Part shown: one piece after another, positions 13,343-24,890 of the stretch
Layout of the letters: every line of letters starts with the position of its first letter
Position numbering within the stretch: the first letter of the stretch is position 1
From: Siphonodentalium dalli
Taxonomy: Eukaryota > Mollusca > Scaphopoda > Gadilida > Siphonodentaliidae
Direction of reading: 5' to 3'
DNA: 64,000 nt
NCBI GenBank assembly: GCA_032622095.1
Contig: CP136063.1
Location: 121,230,723-121,294,722, forward strand
Made by a program: the position numbers and the translations under genes
Notes under the pieces: generated by a model
Seen by the model: the letters and a program-made list of their open reading frames with translations, nothing else
Told to the model about the DNA's origin: nothing
Databases searched by the model: none

Positions 13343-15072
13343 CAGGCTTGGGGCAATTACTTGTGAATGTAATTAATTACAATTACAATTACAATGATGC
13401 AGGGATGGGGTAATTGTAATTTGTAATTGTAATTGATTGTAATTAATTACATTTTTTCAAGTAATTGCATGTAATTGGTAATTGAGTTTATTCTCAAGTA
13501 CATGTAATTGCAATTGTAATTGGTTAGGATGTAATTGTAATTGTAATTAGGGTTTAATTTCAATTACTTCAAAATCACAGGTACTTGTTTCTTCTCAAAG
13601 TTCTCTTTCATGATTCACCCAATGGTTTCTTCAAATGGTTTTTTTCCAAATTTCAAAGTGTAAGACTGGTGACTGGCTATCACTATGTTGTCACAACACT
13701 GAGTTTTTATCCGCTGTGTCTCAATGGTGAATTCTGTTGACACCTCCTGTTTGTTTGCTTAAGCATTGGTTAACCTTTTAGTAAGCTTGTTTTGATAAAT
13801 ACAATGAGAAACCAACTTCAAATAATAGACAATATATCACTATAATATATCACTCTTATGATAATGTTTCATTATCTCCATCTGATATGGTATATATGCT
13901 ATGGTAGAAATTCATACCAACCATTGCTAATGCTATGAGCATGTTTACAAAAAATCTGGCAGCATTTTAATTTGCAGAAAGACACATCGTGTCCTATGAA
14001 AGCGAAGTGCAAACTTTGCCCAACTACAATATCCAGTTCCAAAAAAGTTACCTCCAATTTTGTGACACATCTGAAGGTAAGTTTCCATTTCTATGTATTA
14101 GCTTTGTTTAATTCCATTGACATATAACTTCCGTCATATGGTGGTATTGGTAATTTAATTTATTTTTGTAATTCTTTTTCACCATTTGTACCACGATTGT
14201 GGTTTATGTGAATAAACAATTTGATTTGATTTGATTTGGTATATGCATTGTTTCTTGTGCCTTCTAATTTGCAACTGAATGACAAAGAGGGGACACATAT
14301 CTGCTTCAGTAATCCCCCAATTAGCACTGTCTATTGGAGGCATTGTGTTACCAATAAGCTGGTGGCTACAAAGGCTAATTAAGATAATGACTCTAATTAA
14401 CAATCAGAGTGTTGATTATCTCATTGTCCTTTACAATTGGCCTGACTGTGTGTCTGGCTTACTGAGATAGTCTTATTCCCTTAATAATTAAATGATGGAT
14501 ACATGTGTGTTACTAAAATACTCTATTATTTTCATTTTATAGCAAAAGCATCCAGATGTCTATGAATCAACAGTCACACAGGCACCATCAGCAAGTGATC
14601 AACAACCTACTAGGATCTATCAGTATGCAAAAACATCGGTCAAGAATGCGAAAGGATTGAAGATAGTTAGCAAAGTTCATAAATGTCTTATATCATTCCA
14701 ATTTTTAGAAGATCAACCCCGACTACAAGCTGCCAATGCAACACGCTGGAATTGCCAGCTATAAATCATGATTCGCTCAGTTCTACGAACACCTATACTG
14801 GATTCAGTACATTGGCTGCTCTGCACCAAGTGTGCTTCACCATGTATTTCATCTTGCTTGTATTAAATTTATGTTTTGTTATCAAATAAAGTTTATATAA
14901 ATAAAAAGTGTTCCTACATCAATTATGTGCTGAAATGTAATTGTAATTGTAATTGAATTACATTTCAAATTAATTACATTGTGAAATAGATGTAATGGGA
15001 ATTGTAATTGAATTTTTTTGAAGTAATTGTAATTGTAATTAATTACATTCACAAGTAATTGCCCCAAGCCTG
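13343..15072 (+). mobile_element. hAT element, internally deleted, with BED-finger transposase remnant
   Basis: The ends are CAGGCTTGGGGCAATTAC (left) and its reverse complement (right, ending at 15072). Both continue into long runs built from the unit taattg/caatta, so the subterminal regions are nearly pure repeats of (T/A)AATTG over 150 bp or more. The interior carries a spliced transposase remnant with a BED zinc finger and a TRWN motif. The family call rests on that protein; the 8 bp on either side do not match, so the target duplication is lost or I have misplaced an end by a few bases. Confidence 0.82.
13978..14764 (+). pseudogene. hAT transposase remnant: BED zinc finger split by an intron, then the TRWN motif
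   Basis: The first exon (13978-14076, 33 codons) follows an acceptor-like tttgcag and encodes CKLC plus FVTHLK. A clean donor (aag|gtaagt) at 14077 and an acceptor (ttatag) ending at 14542 join it in phase 0 to an exon that continues QKHPD and stops at 14762-14764. Together they give the C-x2-C...H-x4-H pattern of a BED finger, the DNA-binding domain of many hAT transposases. Near the end of exon 2 is NATRWN, a motif that in full hAT proteins lies some hundred residues downstream of the finger, so most of the region between was deleted. No catalytic core or dimerisation region remains. An upstream exon with the start codon was not identified. The product could not transpose by itself. Confidence 0.75.
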
Positions 15073-15232
15073 CCATGATGTGTCATAAAATTTTATGTAT
15101 GACATGTGTTACTGTATTGGAATCACACTATTATGCCAGACTTTGAACCCTGCTTTAAAATAGACAAATGTTTCATAAATGGCATGTGCCACCTACCCCT
15201 TACTAAATACATATAGGCCTACACATACAGGT

Positions 15233-15447
15233 GCAGTGATTCCCAAAGTGATTGACCACTTAGCTGCGGCGGAGTTGTGGGCGCTTTTTTCGGGATTGGT
15301 CGGGGGTATGGCTTGTTGCCATTCATCGGAAAGCTCTCGCCGAGAGCTTTCTGATGAATGGCGGCGGGCCATGTTTCCGACTGGGTCCTGAGGAGTTGCC
15401 CATAGTTCTGCTGTGGTTGGGTGGTCGATTGCTTTGGGAATTGCTGT
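15233..15447. mobile_element. MITE, mariner-like ends
   Basis: The left end cagtgattcccaaagtgatt and the right end are imperfect inverted repeats. The centre is a near-perfect palindrome (cattcatcggaaagctct against agagctttctgatgaatg). It is related to the element at 15628-15820 and to the 43.4-44.5 kb set. Open frames on both strands across it are by-products of the palindrome. Confidence 0.65.
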
Positions 15448-15627
15448 ACATGTACTGTGTACCTCTTTGTATTTACTGGAATCATGATATCAGTCAGTAA
15501 TATTATCTTTCCACATTACTTATTGTATTTTTGTATATACTATATAAATAACCACAAATAAGGTATTATAATATGTCAAAAGGATAAAAACAGAAGATAT
15601 GCATTCATGTGCATGTACACAGGTGTA

Positions 15628-15820
15628 CAGTGATGTCCGGGGTAATTGGCCACTTGACCACAGCGGATTTGGTGGGAGGTGTGGCTTGTTGCCGTTCGTC
15701 GGAAAGCTGTCACCGAGAGCTTTCCGATGAACGGCAGCGGGCTATGTTTCCGACTGTGGTCCTGAACGGTTACACATAGTTCTGCTGTGGTTGGGTGGTC
15801 AATGGCTTTGGGCATTACTG
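15628..15820. mobile_element. MITE, Tc1/mariner-like, TA target
   Basis: The ends read CAGTGATGTCCGGGG... and ...GGGCATTACTG, imperfect inverted repeats directly flanked by TA on both sides, as expected for Tc1/mariner-type insertions. The centre is a palindrome around gaaagctgtcaccgagagct. It has no coding capacity. Confidence 0.7.
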
Positions 15821-15822
15821 TA

Positions 15823-16886
15823 TAAACATACACAACTTGTAATTGGCTATAGCGGTATACATATTAATTATTAATACTTACTTCACATTATGGTAGCCAA
15901 CATATTGTACATTGCATTTGTTCCTAATGGGCATGACTGAATCCGGGTACGTCTTCTGCTAATGGTGTTTGACAGTCTACTCAATACTAGGTCAATGAGT
16001 TAATCGCCTGCGCTGGGTGCATATTATAACTACCACGTGTTTCAGTCGAATCCATCCATATAACATTGAAGGCATAATGAACTGTCTTCAAGTTGAACAA
16101 CAAGTGCTTCACGTTTCCTCAATCCGAATGAATGAATGAATGTAAACTCAGAATAACTTTCATAACAAACGAGAATAGAAATTAACTCAAATTTGATGTC
16201 TTCCTTCCACACGACTCACGAGAAAACACAGCGAATTCACGAGTGCGAGGTCGCCAATCTGACCTGTGAGGCTGTGACGTTTATTGTTATTGAAATAATT
16301 ATGTCATGTTGTGGTACAGTCAGGTCCGAAACATTCTGAGCACAATTAAGAGCACTCCATTAAAACGAATTAATTAATGAATTTATACTTCTTTTGAAGA
16401 CAAATTAGACTATTTCAAAGACAATCAGAAGTCGGTGTATCATACATGTACATACACTCATGTATGTATTTTCGTGTTTTATTAATAATGCGTTCTTGTT
16501 TTATGTATTTTCAATATATTGGCTTAGCCTACCCTCATGCATTTAGCCACAAAGGCCTATGTTTTATGGAGTTATGTATTTCTATCATGCCGTAAGTCCT
16601 CGTTGAGAATCAAGATAGATTGCACGTCATGTCACAAATGTGCACTTTTTGGCAATACTCACATATCTTCATAAGAAAATAACACGTTGAACTTGAATCG
16701 TATTCGAGGACTTACTTGAAACATATATACCCGCTAAATACAACACATCATTAAAATAATAATATGTACTTCATGTACGGTTAGCTCTAGTAACAGTGCA
16801 CGGACTATACATATTCATGCTTGCATCTTTAATTCATTCTGAAGTGGAGGTTATATATTTCATTCATTCCATTATTGGTCGTATCC
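15823..16886. other. Non-coding stretch upstream of the endonuclease frame
   Basis: No supported gene. It could include the 5' part of the retrotransposon that starts at 16887, but no ORF1-like protein was recognised here. Confidence 0.45.
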
Positions 16887-17474
16887 ATGGCTACACATAA
16901 CGTAAATCTGAGTGAGGTTCGGGATTCTGATGAATATAACTTTACAATGAAATGGAACGAAGCGGAACAGGAAAATGACGAATTGATTAATTCTGCTATT
17001 AATACCTGCAATGAATGTGCATACATTTCACCATCACAAGCTATTGATCAACCAAATAAAAAATCTAAATTTTCAATATTCAGCCTCAACTGTCGAAGTA
17101 TTAACGCGAATTTCGATTCATTGTGTAATCTCCTGTGCGACTTAAAGTCGAATAATAATTCATTCGACGTTATAGCTTTAACGGAAACATTCAAAATACG
17201 TCAAGCATCAAACTTTCAAATACCGGGATATCACCCTATGGAATTCAAATGTAGAGCTGACGACGATGATGGCAGAGGTGGTGTGTGCCTTTACATAAAA
17301 GAATCAATCCACTATAAAAATCGACCCGACCTTAGTGAATTTATTCCACACGTAATAGAAACAATATTCGTGGAAATTAACCCAGGAAAAAATGACTCTC
17401 GGATAATCGGCTGCGTTTATAGACCAAATACCGCACCAAAGGCCAACATTGATAAATTTTTGAAAAAATTCGAC
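16887..17474 (+). pseudogene. Non-LTR retrotransposon ORF2 fragment: APE-type endonuclease (CR1/L2-like)
   Basis: From the ATG at 16887 the frame runs 196 codons into an assembly gap. After about 60 poorly conserved residues comes an exonuclease-endonuclease-phosphatase domain: FSLNCRSINANF (catalytic Asn), IALTETF (catalytic Glu), RGGVCLYI and GCVYRPN, in the order usual for CR1/L2-type elements. The enzyme nicks target DNA to prime reverse transcription. The reverse-transcriptase domain that should follow is not joined here: after the 100-N gap the sequence is a fold-back element. A CR1-like reverse transcriptase relic starts at 21667 and may be the same or another copy. It is called a pseudogene because it is truncated; the visible part has no stop. 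Confidence 0.85.
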
Positions 17475-17574
17475 NNNNNNNNNNNNNNNNNNNNNNNNNN
17501 NNNNNNNNNNNNNNNNNNNNNNNNNNNNNNNNNNNNNNNNNNNNNNNNNNNNNNNNNNNNNNNNNNNNNNNNNN
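17475..17574. other. Assembly gap (100 N)
   Basis: Exactly 100 N, a conventional placeholder of unknown true length. It interrupts the endonuclease frame, and any frame drawn through it is not real sequence. Confidence 0.99.
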
Positions 17575-17658
17575 AAAATAAAATGAAAAGCCTACCGCCC
17601 GCCCCTATTTGTTTTGGGCTCGTTACGGGAAACACGCATTCATTTTGTTCTGGCCTTA

Positions 17659-19974
17659 TAGTCCAGTGCATTTATGAGAAAAAAATGCCACACCCGGAAC
17701 TAATTGCAACAGAATTTTTTTTTGCTGGAATAAGTACATAAACCCTCCATAAACAACATACTAAAAATCGGCAAAAATCGGAAAAAGGGAAATTGGTGAA
17801 TTTCGTGAAATAAATTAGGGGAAATTTGGTCAAATCATCAATTTATGGATTTTCATGGATGCATATAAGAACAATCAAATTCACAAATCCTACAAATGGT
17901 ATGTGTATTGTGTCGACCTCAAGTTCCTGAACCCAGTACTGAAAACCAGTCCCAGATTCATTACGTATTTTTCGAGTTGTGTGCCTTCAAAAACGCGAGT
18001 TTACCTGATTTCGGCCCATTTTCGGGGCCTCAATTTCAAAGAATGAGCCAAAATGCCTTATTTGTGATTAATTATTAAAAAAAACTAGAGCAAACTGAAG
18101 GGATTTTTCAGTGGTATAGTAAAATCCTCACTAGATTAAACACAAAATATGATTAATATGTGTATCTATAATTAAGAAGAAGATTATATTCTCAAACAAA
18201 ATGTGTGTTCCATTGTATGGACTTAGCCAATTTTGCCTCTGACACTGAACGTGTGTGATGAAATGCAATATTTGAGGTCATGTAACTCAATAATATAATA
18301 CCCATATGCCATGCTTTTCTTATAACCTTTTATGTATGTTGGATTGAACAAAATGTAAAGGTATTAACAGGACATTATTTAAGAAAATCAACTTATGGCC
18401 CTTTGAATACTTAGTTTTAGCTTGTTTCCAAAGATGCCAGAAGATGCCAGTTTGAGGCATTTTTGTCCAATCTAAAAGGTTTTGGGCCATAAAAACAAAA
18501 AACAATGGGTGTTTTAATGTGTAAAATTATTTGAACTTTCCTCCCACAACAATTTAGTGATAAAAAATTAGCCTTACATTGGTTATGCCCATAGTATTTC
18601 ACTTGATTTCTTTCATTTTTCAGGAAACTGACTCCAAATTTTAACGTTGGTATAGGGGTAGGAAAAATCACAAAATGCAATCTTATCACCAAATTACAGC
18701 CATTTCAGACACAATGTTGTTTTCTTCCAGTTTGTGTACATTCCTGTTGCATTATAAAACTGCTTAATACATTATCGGACGTTGATTTAGAATTTTATGG
18801 TTATGTTGTATAAAACAATCTCAAAATAGCCAATTTGACATTTCACTGCCAAATTATGACAAAAAATATTATAGCTCTGTCAATAAACATAAAAAAAGGA
18901 AATATGAAATTATGTATGAAAGAACAATGTAAGCAGAAACTGTTAATATAAAGTTTTCTGCTTCAAGATGCATAATTTTGAAGATTTTGTTGATATGCTT
19001 TCCCCTACCCCATTTTTCTGCCGTTCAAATTTGGAGTATGTTTCCACAATGATGAGTGAAATCCAGTGAAATTCATTGGTATAGCCATTGAAATGCTATT
19101 TTCTCAACAACAAAATTATTTAAGAGGACAGATCACATAATTTTACACAATAAACTTTCGTTAATTTTTCTCAATATGCCTAAAATCCTTTTAAAATTGA
19201 CAAAAACGTCCCACAATTGCATTTTCGGAAAAGAGGCTAGACTAAGAGTTCATAGGACCATAATTTTATTTTCTTCACCAATGTATTTGGAAATTCCTTC
19301 ACAATTTGTTCAATCTAGTATTCTCAAAATGTTATGAGAAAAGCAGAGCATATGGATATTAATTTATTGAGTTACATGACCTCAAATATGGCATTTCATC
19401 ACACGAGTTATGTGTCAAGGCAAATTTGGCTAAGTCCATACAATGGAACACACATTTTGTTTGAGAATATTTTATTCTCCTTATTCATAGATGCACATAT
19501 TAATCATATTTTGTGTTTTATCTAGTGAGGAAATTACTAAAACAGTGAAAAAGTCATTAATTTTGCTCTAGTTTTTTAAATAATTAACCATATAATACGG
19601 CATTTGGCTCATTCTGCGAAATTAAGGCTCCGAAATCAGGTAAACTCGCGTTTTTGAAGGCATACAACTCGAAAAATACTTAAGGAATCTGGGAATGGTT
19701 TCCAGTTCTGGATTCAGGAACATGTGGTCGACAAAATAGGCATGATATTTGTAGGACTTGTAAATTTGAATTTTTTATATACATTCATGAAAACCCATAA
19801 ATTGATGATTTGACCAAATTTTCTCAATTTTTTTTCACGAAATTCACTAATTTCCCTTTTTCCGATTTTTGCCGATTTTTAGTATGTTGTTTATGGAGGG
19901 TATATGTACCAATTCCAGCAAAAAAAAATTCTGTTGCAATTAGTTCTGGGTAAAACCATAAATGCACTGGACTA
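17659..19974. mobile_element. 2.3-kb fold-back element with TTA target duplication
   Basis: Almost the whole element is one imperfect palindrome. The left end is TAGTCCAGTGCATTTATG and the right end its near-exact reverse complement. Matching blocks can be followed inward on both sides: atactaaaaatcggcaaaaa, gttcctgaa(c/t)cca, aaaaacgcgagtttacctga, gcctctgacac against gtgtcaaggc, and gattgaacaaa, to about 18480 and 19180. Identity looks like roughly three quarters or better. Flanking TTA (17656-17658 and 19975-19977) fits the 3-bp TWA target of PIF/Harbinger elements, though three bases are weak evidence. No transposase is present; short open frames on either arm mirror each other and are not genes. 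Confidence 0.82.
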
Positions 19975-20265
19975 TTATGCTGCCATTAATCAATTTGACA
20001 GTTAGAATAAACAAACAGCCAGCCACCAGTGTTGTTTATCTTGACCCACCAGAGCTCTGTATCATATGTCACCACTCATTTCATAACAGATTTCACTTGG
20101 AATGACATTGACAACATCTATAAAATATCCTCTCATATACTCTGGATGTTGGATGATCACATGGTAATTTATTGATATCATTATATTACATGAAACTATT
20201 GCAATAAATTCTTCATATTTTCAAAACAGGATATCACACCTAATTAATCGTATAAAACTAAAATA

Positions 20266-20790
20266 AATGAAAGTGTCAATTTTTTTGTATTATTTAAATT
20301 TTTTTCTATTGTTATTCAAGTTCAACCAAAATTTAATATTTGTATATGCTAAATTTAGCAAGCAGCTAAATCTAAAAAAAATAGAATTTTATGATTTTTT
20401 TTCTTGAAAAAGGGTCATAACTCCTTTAAAATAAATCGGATCAAACCCATATTCGAACTTGATCTGTATTTTGGGCTGTGAAACTCGCATACCAAATTTG
20501 GTTCCAATCAGATAAAAAATGTTTGAATTATGGCAGAATGCGTGAATTCTAAGTTGAAAAAGGGCCATAACTCTGTAACAAAAACTCGGATCAAACCCAA
20601 ATTCGAACTCGATCTGTATTTTGGGCTGAGAAACCCTTATAAAAAATTTGGTTCCGATCGGATAAAAATTTTTTTGAGTTATCGCATTACTCGTAAAGTG
20701 TCTACGGACAGACAGACAGACGGACGACGAGTGGTCAATCCGGACGACGACACTATGTTTACCATACTATGGTATGGGTAAACATAAAAA
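20266..20790. repeat. Dispersed repeat with two ~151-bp internal units and GGACGAC tail
   Basis: It starts with aataaatgaaagtgtcaat, the same lead-in as at 1115 and 10420. Two related units begin at about 20405 and 20556 (aaaagggccataactc, cggatcaaaccca, gatctgtattttgggctg). The end is a GACAGACAGACGGACGACG-like tail followed by the palindrome taccatactatggta. The unit style is common in mollusc genomes, from general knowledge. Confidence 0.65.
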
Positions 20791-21269
20791 CTCATACTGA
20801 ACACAACATTGTATAATGATATTTTTATTATCTATCTGTATGTTTATCAAAATTTTGGGAATAAAACACCATCCTTGAATTCTTAATCGAAACTAATCGG
20901 ATGCGGAAATAAACTGGCAAATGAAAAATGACAACCCACTAAAACGGAACAATTGGGAGATCGCAATTTTTCGTCGGAAGGAAAAGTTAATCTACTATAT
21001 GGCTTTATCGGAGGTCGAAAACATGATTATCTCACTAGTAGTTTGTGAATTATTACAGCGAATTATTCAAAAGTTGTAGTTATGTAGTTTAATTGGTGTT
21101 GGCTATAGAATTAGATGAGATTATACATGGTCATCGTCAAATAAAGCGTTAACAAATCCCCATTTTAGGCTTATTAATATTATACGCTATGTGGTCGACC
21201 TTTTTGTCTTTCCTTAGTTTGCTGGTTTAGGTAAACCGACATACAAAGGTAACCATTACTATATAGTAT

Positions 21270-21270
<1 letters not shown>

Positions 21271-21300
<30 letters not shown>
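21271..21300. repeat. Poly-C run of 30
   Basis: Thirty consecutive C, at the inner edge of the left inverted arm. The true length is uncertain in any assembly. Confidence 0.9.
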
Positions 21301-21301
<1 letters not shown>

Positions 21302-21666
21302 ATTCGAAAGGTAGGTCATATCACGTATAACGCTCAAAGCAGCAAATCATAGATTGCCGAGATGTGCCGATTAACGATGACGGACTATTTATCCGTCGAA
21401 AAAAATAAAATAAAAAGAAAATAAAACTTCTAAAGTTAAAACAATTGGTAATTAAATCAGATAAAATGGTTATTATTGTAAAAACTGGGTGTCATACAAT
21501 AAACCTTTTATCACAGTGCTCAGTGAGTTGATTCTCGACATCGCATCACGTCTCGTTGAGGTGGGCATTATTGCAGGATCAATCTGCCTGTGGCAGCTCG
21601 TTTGATCCGGCAATCTACCCACCTCAACTCGACGTGATACTACGACACGGATCAACACACTGTTGT

Positions 21667-22150
21667 GATAATATGTATGTATTTGTTTGCTTTATGGATG
21701 CCAGTAAAGCGTTTGACATAGTTGACCACAGCAGCGTGTTATTCGAAACGCTTGAAAGTCGAGATGTTCCCAAGCAGATTATTAGTCTGCTGTCCGCGTG
21801 GTTTAAAAACAACTGTTTTATGTTCGTTGGTGTTCTGTATATTCACGTGGCTTCCACCCAACCAGCGGTGTAAGGCGGGGCAATATACTAAGCCCTCTCT
21901 TATTCAATGTTAATACGGACAATTCGAGCAGGAATTTGAATGGAACCAACATTGGATGCATGATTGGCTAAAAAACATTGAACCACCCAGCATACGCCGA
22001 TGACATGTGTTTGATCATCGATATACGTCGATGGTTTGATATCTCCATCTGTGATTGCCACTGATTGGTCTTCGTCGCCTATTGCGTGTGTGCACTAACG
22101 AGGCTGACAGATTAAACCTTAGTTACAACATCTCAAAAACTGTCGCCATA
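21667..22150 (+). pseudogene. CR1/L2-like reverse transcriptase relic
   Basis: The first frame encodes FMDASKAFDIVDHSSVLFE, the catalytic block with the first Asp of a non-LTR reverse transcriptase, then a helix region (VPKQIISLLSAWFKNN). After frame breaks, AYADDMCLIID (about 21991-22023) is the YADD active-site box, and SYNISKTVAI follows near 22120. Several stops and frameshifts interrupt it, so it is dead. It continues after the insertion at 23079-24481 as YLGHVINDDLSDDG. The upstream endonuclease is absent here; the one at 16887-17474 may come from the same family. Confidence 0.82.
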
Positions 22151-23078
22151 TAGACTTTATCCCCAATTCCATGCCTATTGACATTCTTCCAAAACTTATT
22201 AAATCTCAATCGTAACGACCTTACGTTCGTTGCCAGTCTGGGTGAACGTCGACTCTATATTTGAAATATAGAGTCTGGAGCTTATGTAGCCAAAACCATT
22301 TCTATTCAGCGAAGAGCTTCCCCAAAATGACGTCGCGGATTTTAAAAAAATACATCGATGATTGACAGGTGTCCCCACGTGTTATTTGTTGTGCTTCGCA
22401 ATAATAGTAATGGCCTGTGTCGCGACATAAAATTACAGCAGATAATATTTGTCGTGTGTGCGACTATTATTTTTCGGGAGATGAACTCGCTGCATCACCC
22501 GGAAAGCTGCATCCGAGAGCAAAAAATAAGGTCGTCATCAAAAATGATGCTTTAGAACTATTTAAAAGCATAAAATTAAGTCATTTCCTCGGTGTTAACT
22601 TTCAGATGACTTTTTTACGACAAATAATTTGATTTGCAAACCATGGTACAATAAAGTAAATCAAATACACGGACGTGAGTGAGTTCTATTTATATTTATG
22701 GGAGGCCAAGTTGGTACCATGCGCAGGCCTATCTATCGGGTCTAGCACATCCTTCAAATTAATCCGAATCGTACCGAATATATAATTTCGAAGCCATTGT
22801 TTCTGTCTGTTGTATTTGCAAGCATCGCTTTCGATCGGAGAAATTCCGCTCTGTTACTATATTTAGAGGTGACATTATGGGAGTCTAGCTCCGCCCACTG
22901 ACACTTGTTTATTAACCCATACGGTTTCATTGGACGGAAAATAATTTACGCAATCAATCAGATTACGGAATCCCGAGGACTTGGAAATGAAATATCGATG
23001 TTATCCGTCAGACCTTATATTCAATGTTGTAATGAATATTTAGGTATGAGTTTACTCAGACTGGTTCGTTGCTAGTGC
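22151..23078. other. Non-coding stretch with a perfect short hairpin
   Basis: GACTCTATATTT (22251-22262) and its exact reverse complement (22264-22275) are separated by one base. A frame at 22417-22632 (RHKITADNICRVCDYYFSG and on) has a C-x2-C pair and coding-like composition, but I do not recognise it. The rest shows nothing. Confidence 0.45.
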
Positions 23079-24481
23079 TAGTGATGTTCCGATAATCGGA
23101 ATCGGCCATCGGCCGATAATAGCCCATCGGATACTAATCGTACCTCGCAGTTGAACATCGGCTTTTACCGATTGTCAAAACAAAACAAAAAGTTCTAGTA
23201 TCTAAGCGCAGTATGCACGCTTTAATAATCGTACGCAATACAACCGTAGTATTGAATGTAAAACGCAGTTGCAACAGCCTAAAACAGCCCGATATGATTA
23301 TATATATATATAAGCATGGCAATAGACCTGCCCGACATATCCCGTGTAATATGAATTCATTGGACACGAAATAGATTCAAAGAAAGCTTTAAACAGCTGC
23401 TGACCTCATTACAATATAGGCGATATTTTGGTGACGTCACAAGCCACGTGTCAAAACATAAACAAACCAGCAGGTAGGCACAAGCATGGCACCGCAGTGC
23501 TTTCTCATTCTAAATACATTCGTGTATCCGATAGCAATGAACGCAAAACCAAAGAGAAACGCAAATATAAGTCGGGGAAAAGTTGTGTAGTTGTTGGATG
23601 CTCCAACCGATTCGACAAAAATGTTAACCTGTCATTTTCTCGTTTGCCAAATGAGCAAAAATATCCGTTTATGTTGAGCACGCGACATGCTGTGACGTCA
23701 CATGCTATGTCAATAATTTGAATCACACAATGAATGAGTACAGTCACGATCAGAACTGTCTTCAATAACGAGTAACGTGAGCAGGGGCATAATTGGCTTT
23801 TTTGTCTGTAGGGGACGATACGGTGAAGTAGTCCCAAATTGCTACTTTTTTTTCGTTCCGCGAGTCGCCATTGTTACAGTGATGCTCTCATTACAAGTTA
23901 CGGCGCACGCAATGAAATATGCTTACCTAAACTTTGAACTTAATTGGAAGCGTTCTCATGAAACAAAAATTGAGTAGGCGGAACTATAAAAGCTTCCCAG
24001 TTGTTAAAAGACAAAAGGTGTGACCAATGGGAACATGGGAAATCTCAGACAAATATGACAGCAATTATTATCCATCAATCTAAATGTATTTAATAATCAT
24101 CGCCCATCCATACATTGTCGCAACTTACATGTATTCAATCAAGACTTTTACACCGCGTTCAAGTGTTCCCCACAGTGTCATAACGTTACTCTGAGTTGGC
24201 ACCTTTTATCTCTTTGTCAAACAACTACCGGTATACCGGTACATCAAAGCAGCGCAAAACTGACGTCGGCGGAAATACTTTTGTGACAGTGTGTATATAT
24301 TTCTTTGTTGTATTTGACTTTGAAACTCTACCGAGGTAGGGAGTGCAATGGGTGTATATAAGTCCATTGTGGGAACAAATGCACAATATATATATAAACA
24401 TCGGAATCGGAAATCGGCCGATTGTGCCTCCAGTTATTGGAAATCGGTCCGATGGGCTTTTTCATTATCGGAACATCACTA
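23079..24481 (+). mobile_element. DNA transposon with 8-bp target duplication and a THAP-finger remnant
   Basis: The ends TAGTGATGTTCCGATAAT and its reverse complement pair over 18 bp. Flanking gctagtgc occurs on both sides (23071-23078 and 24482-24489), an exact 8-bp target duplication. Subterminal sequence is rich in atcgg/ccgat motifs on both sides. The TIR style suggests hAT; the internal THAP-like finger suggests the P-element superfamily, which also makes 8-bp duplications. It sits inside the reverse-transcriptase relic, so it is younger than that relic. Confidence 0.88.
23572..23721 (+). pseudogene. THAP zinc finger fragment
   Basis: The frame reads SGKSCVVVGCSNRFDKN and then NLSFSRLPNEQK, matching the first half of a C2CH THAP domain: the C-x4-C pair, the Asn-Arg patch and the F-x-R/L-P step. 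The second half (Trp, Cys, His) is missing; the frame runs into unrelated residues and stops at 23721. THAP domains bind DNA in P-element transposases and in proteins derived from them. Its place inside an element with 8-bp target duplications supports a transposase origin. The start codon is not clear; an upstream basic stretch (KRKYK) is in frame. Confidence 0.65.
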
Positions 24482-24685
24482 GCTAGTGCCAATTATCTCG
24501 GACACGTTATAAATGACGACCTATCCGACGATGGCGATTTACAACGTCAATATCGGGCTATATGTCTCAGAGCTAATTTATTGTTGAGAAATTTTTTTAA
24601 ATGCCCGCAAGCTGTGAAATCGTTTCTTTTTCAGAGATATATTTCTCTGATTTTCTCCTTTGTATTGTTGCCAGCTGTGGTCTAA
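24482..24685 (+). pseudogene. C-terminal reverse-transcriptase fragment (CR1/L2-like)
   Basis: From the end of the inserted transposon the frame reads ASANYLGHVINDDLSDD, then DLQRQYRAICLRANLLLRNF and a helix ending SFLFQRY. This is the region just past the reverse-transcriptase palm in CR1/L2-type ORF2 proteins (YLGH, DD, RQ-R, AN-L-R-F). It belongs with the relic at 21667-22150. The frame stops at 24683-24685. Confidence 0.78.
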
Positions 24686-24890
24686 TTTCAAGAAAATTAC
24701 TTTAAATAAGCTAAATGTATGTATGTTACAATAATGCATATAGACTATGTATGGGTTATACTATATAGTAATGGTTACCTCTGTATGTCGGTTTACCTAA
24801 ACCAACAAACCAAGCAAACTAAGGAAAGACAAAAAAACGCTTTATTTGACGATGACCATGCATAATCTCATCTAATTCTATAGCCAACAC

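Noticed and set aside
15179-15833. Open frames on both strands at the small inverted-repeat elements
   Set aside because: They lie on palindromic MITEs, so both strands give mirrored frames; no protein family fits.
17417-17741. Frames crossing the N gap
   Set aside because: The gap length is a placeholder, so the joined reading is meaningless.
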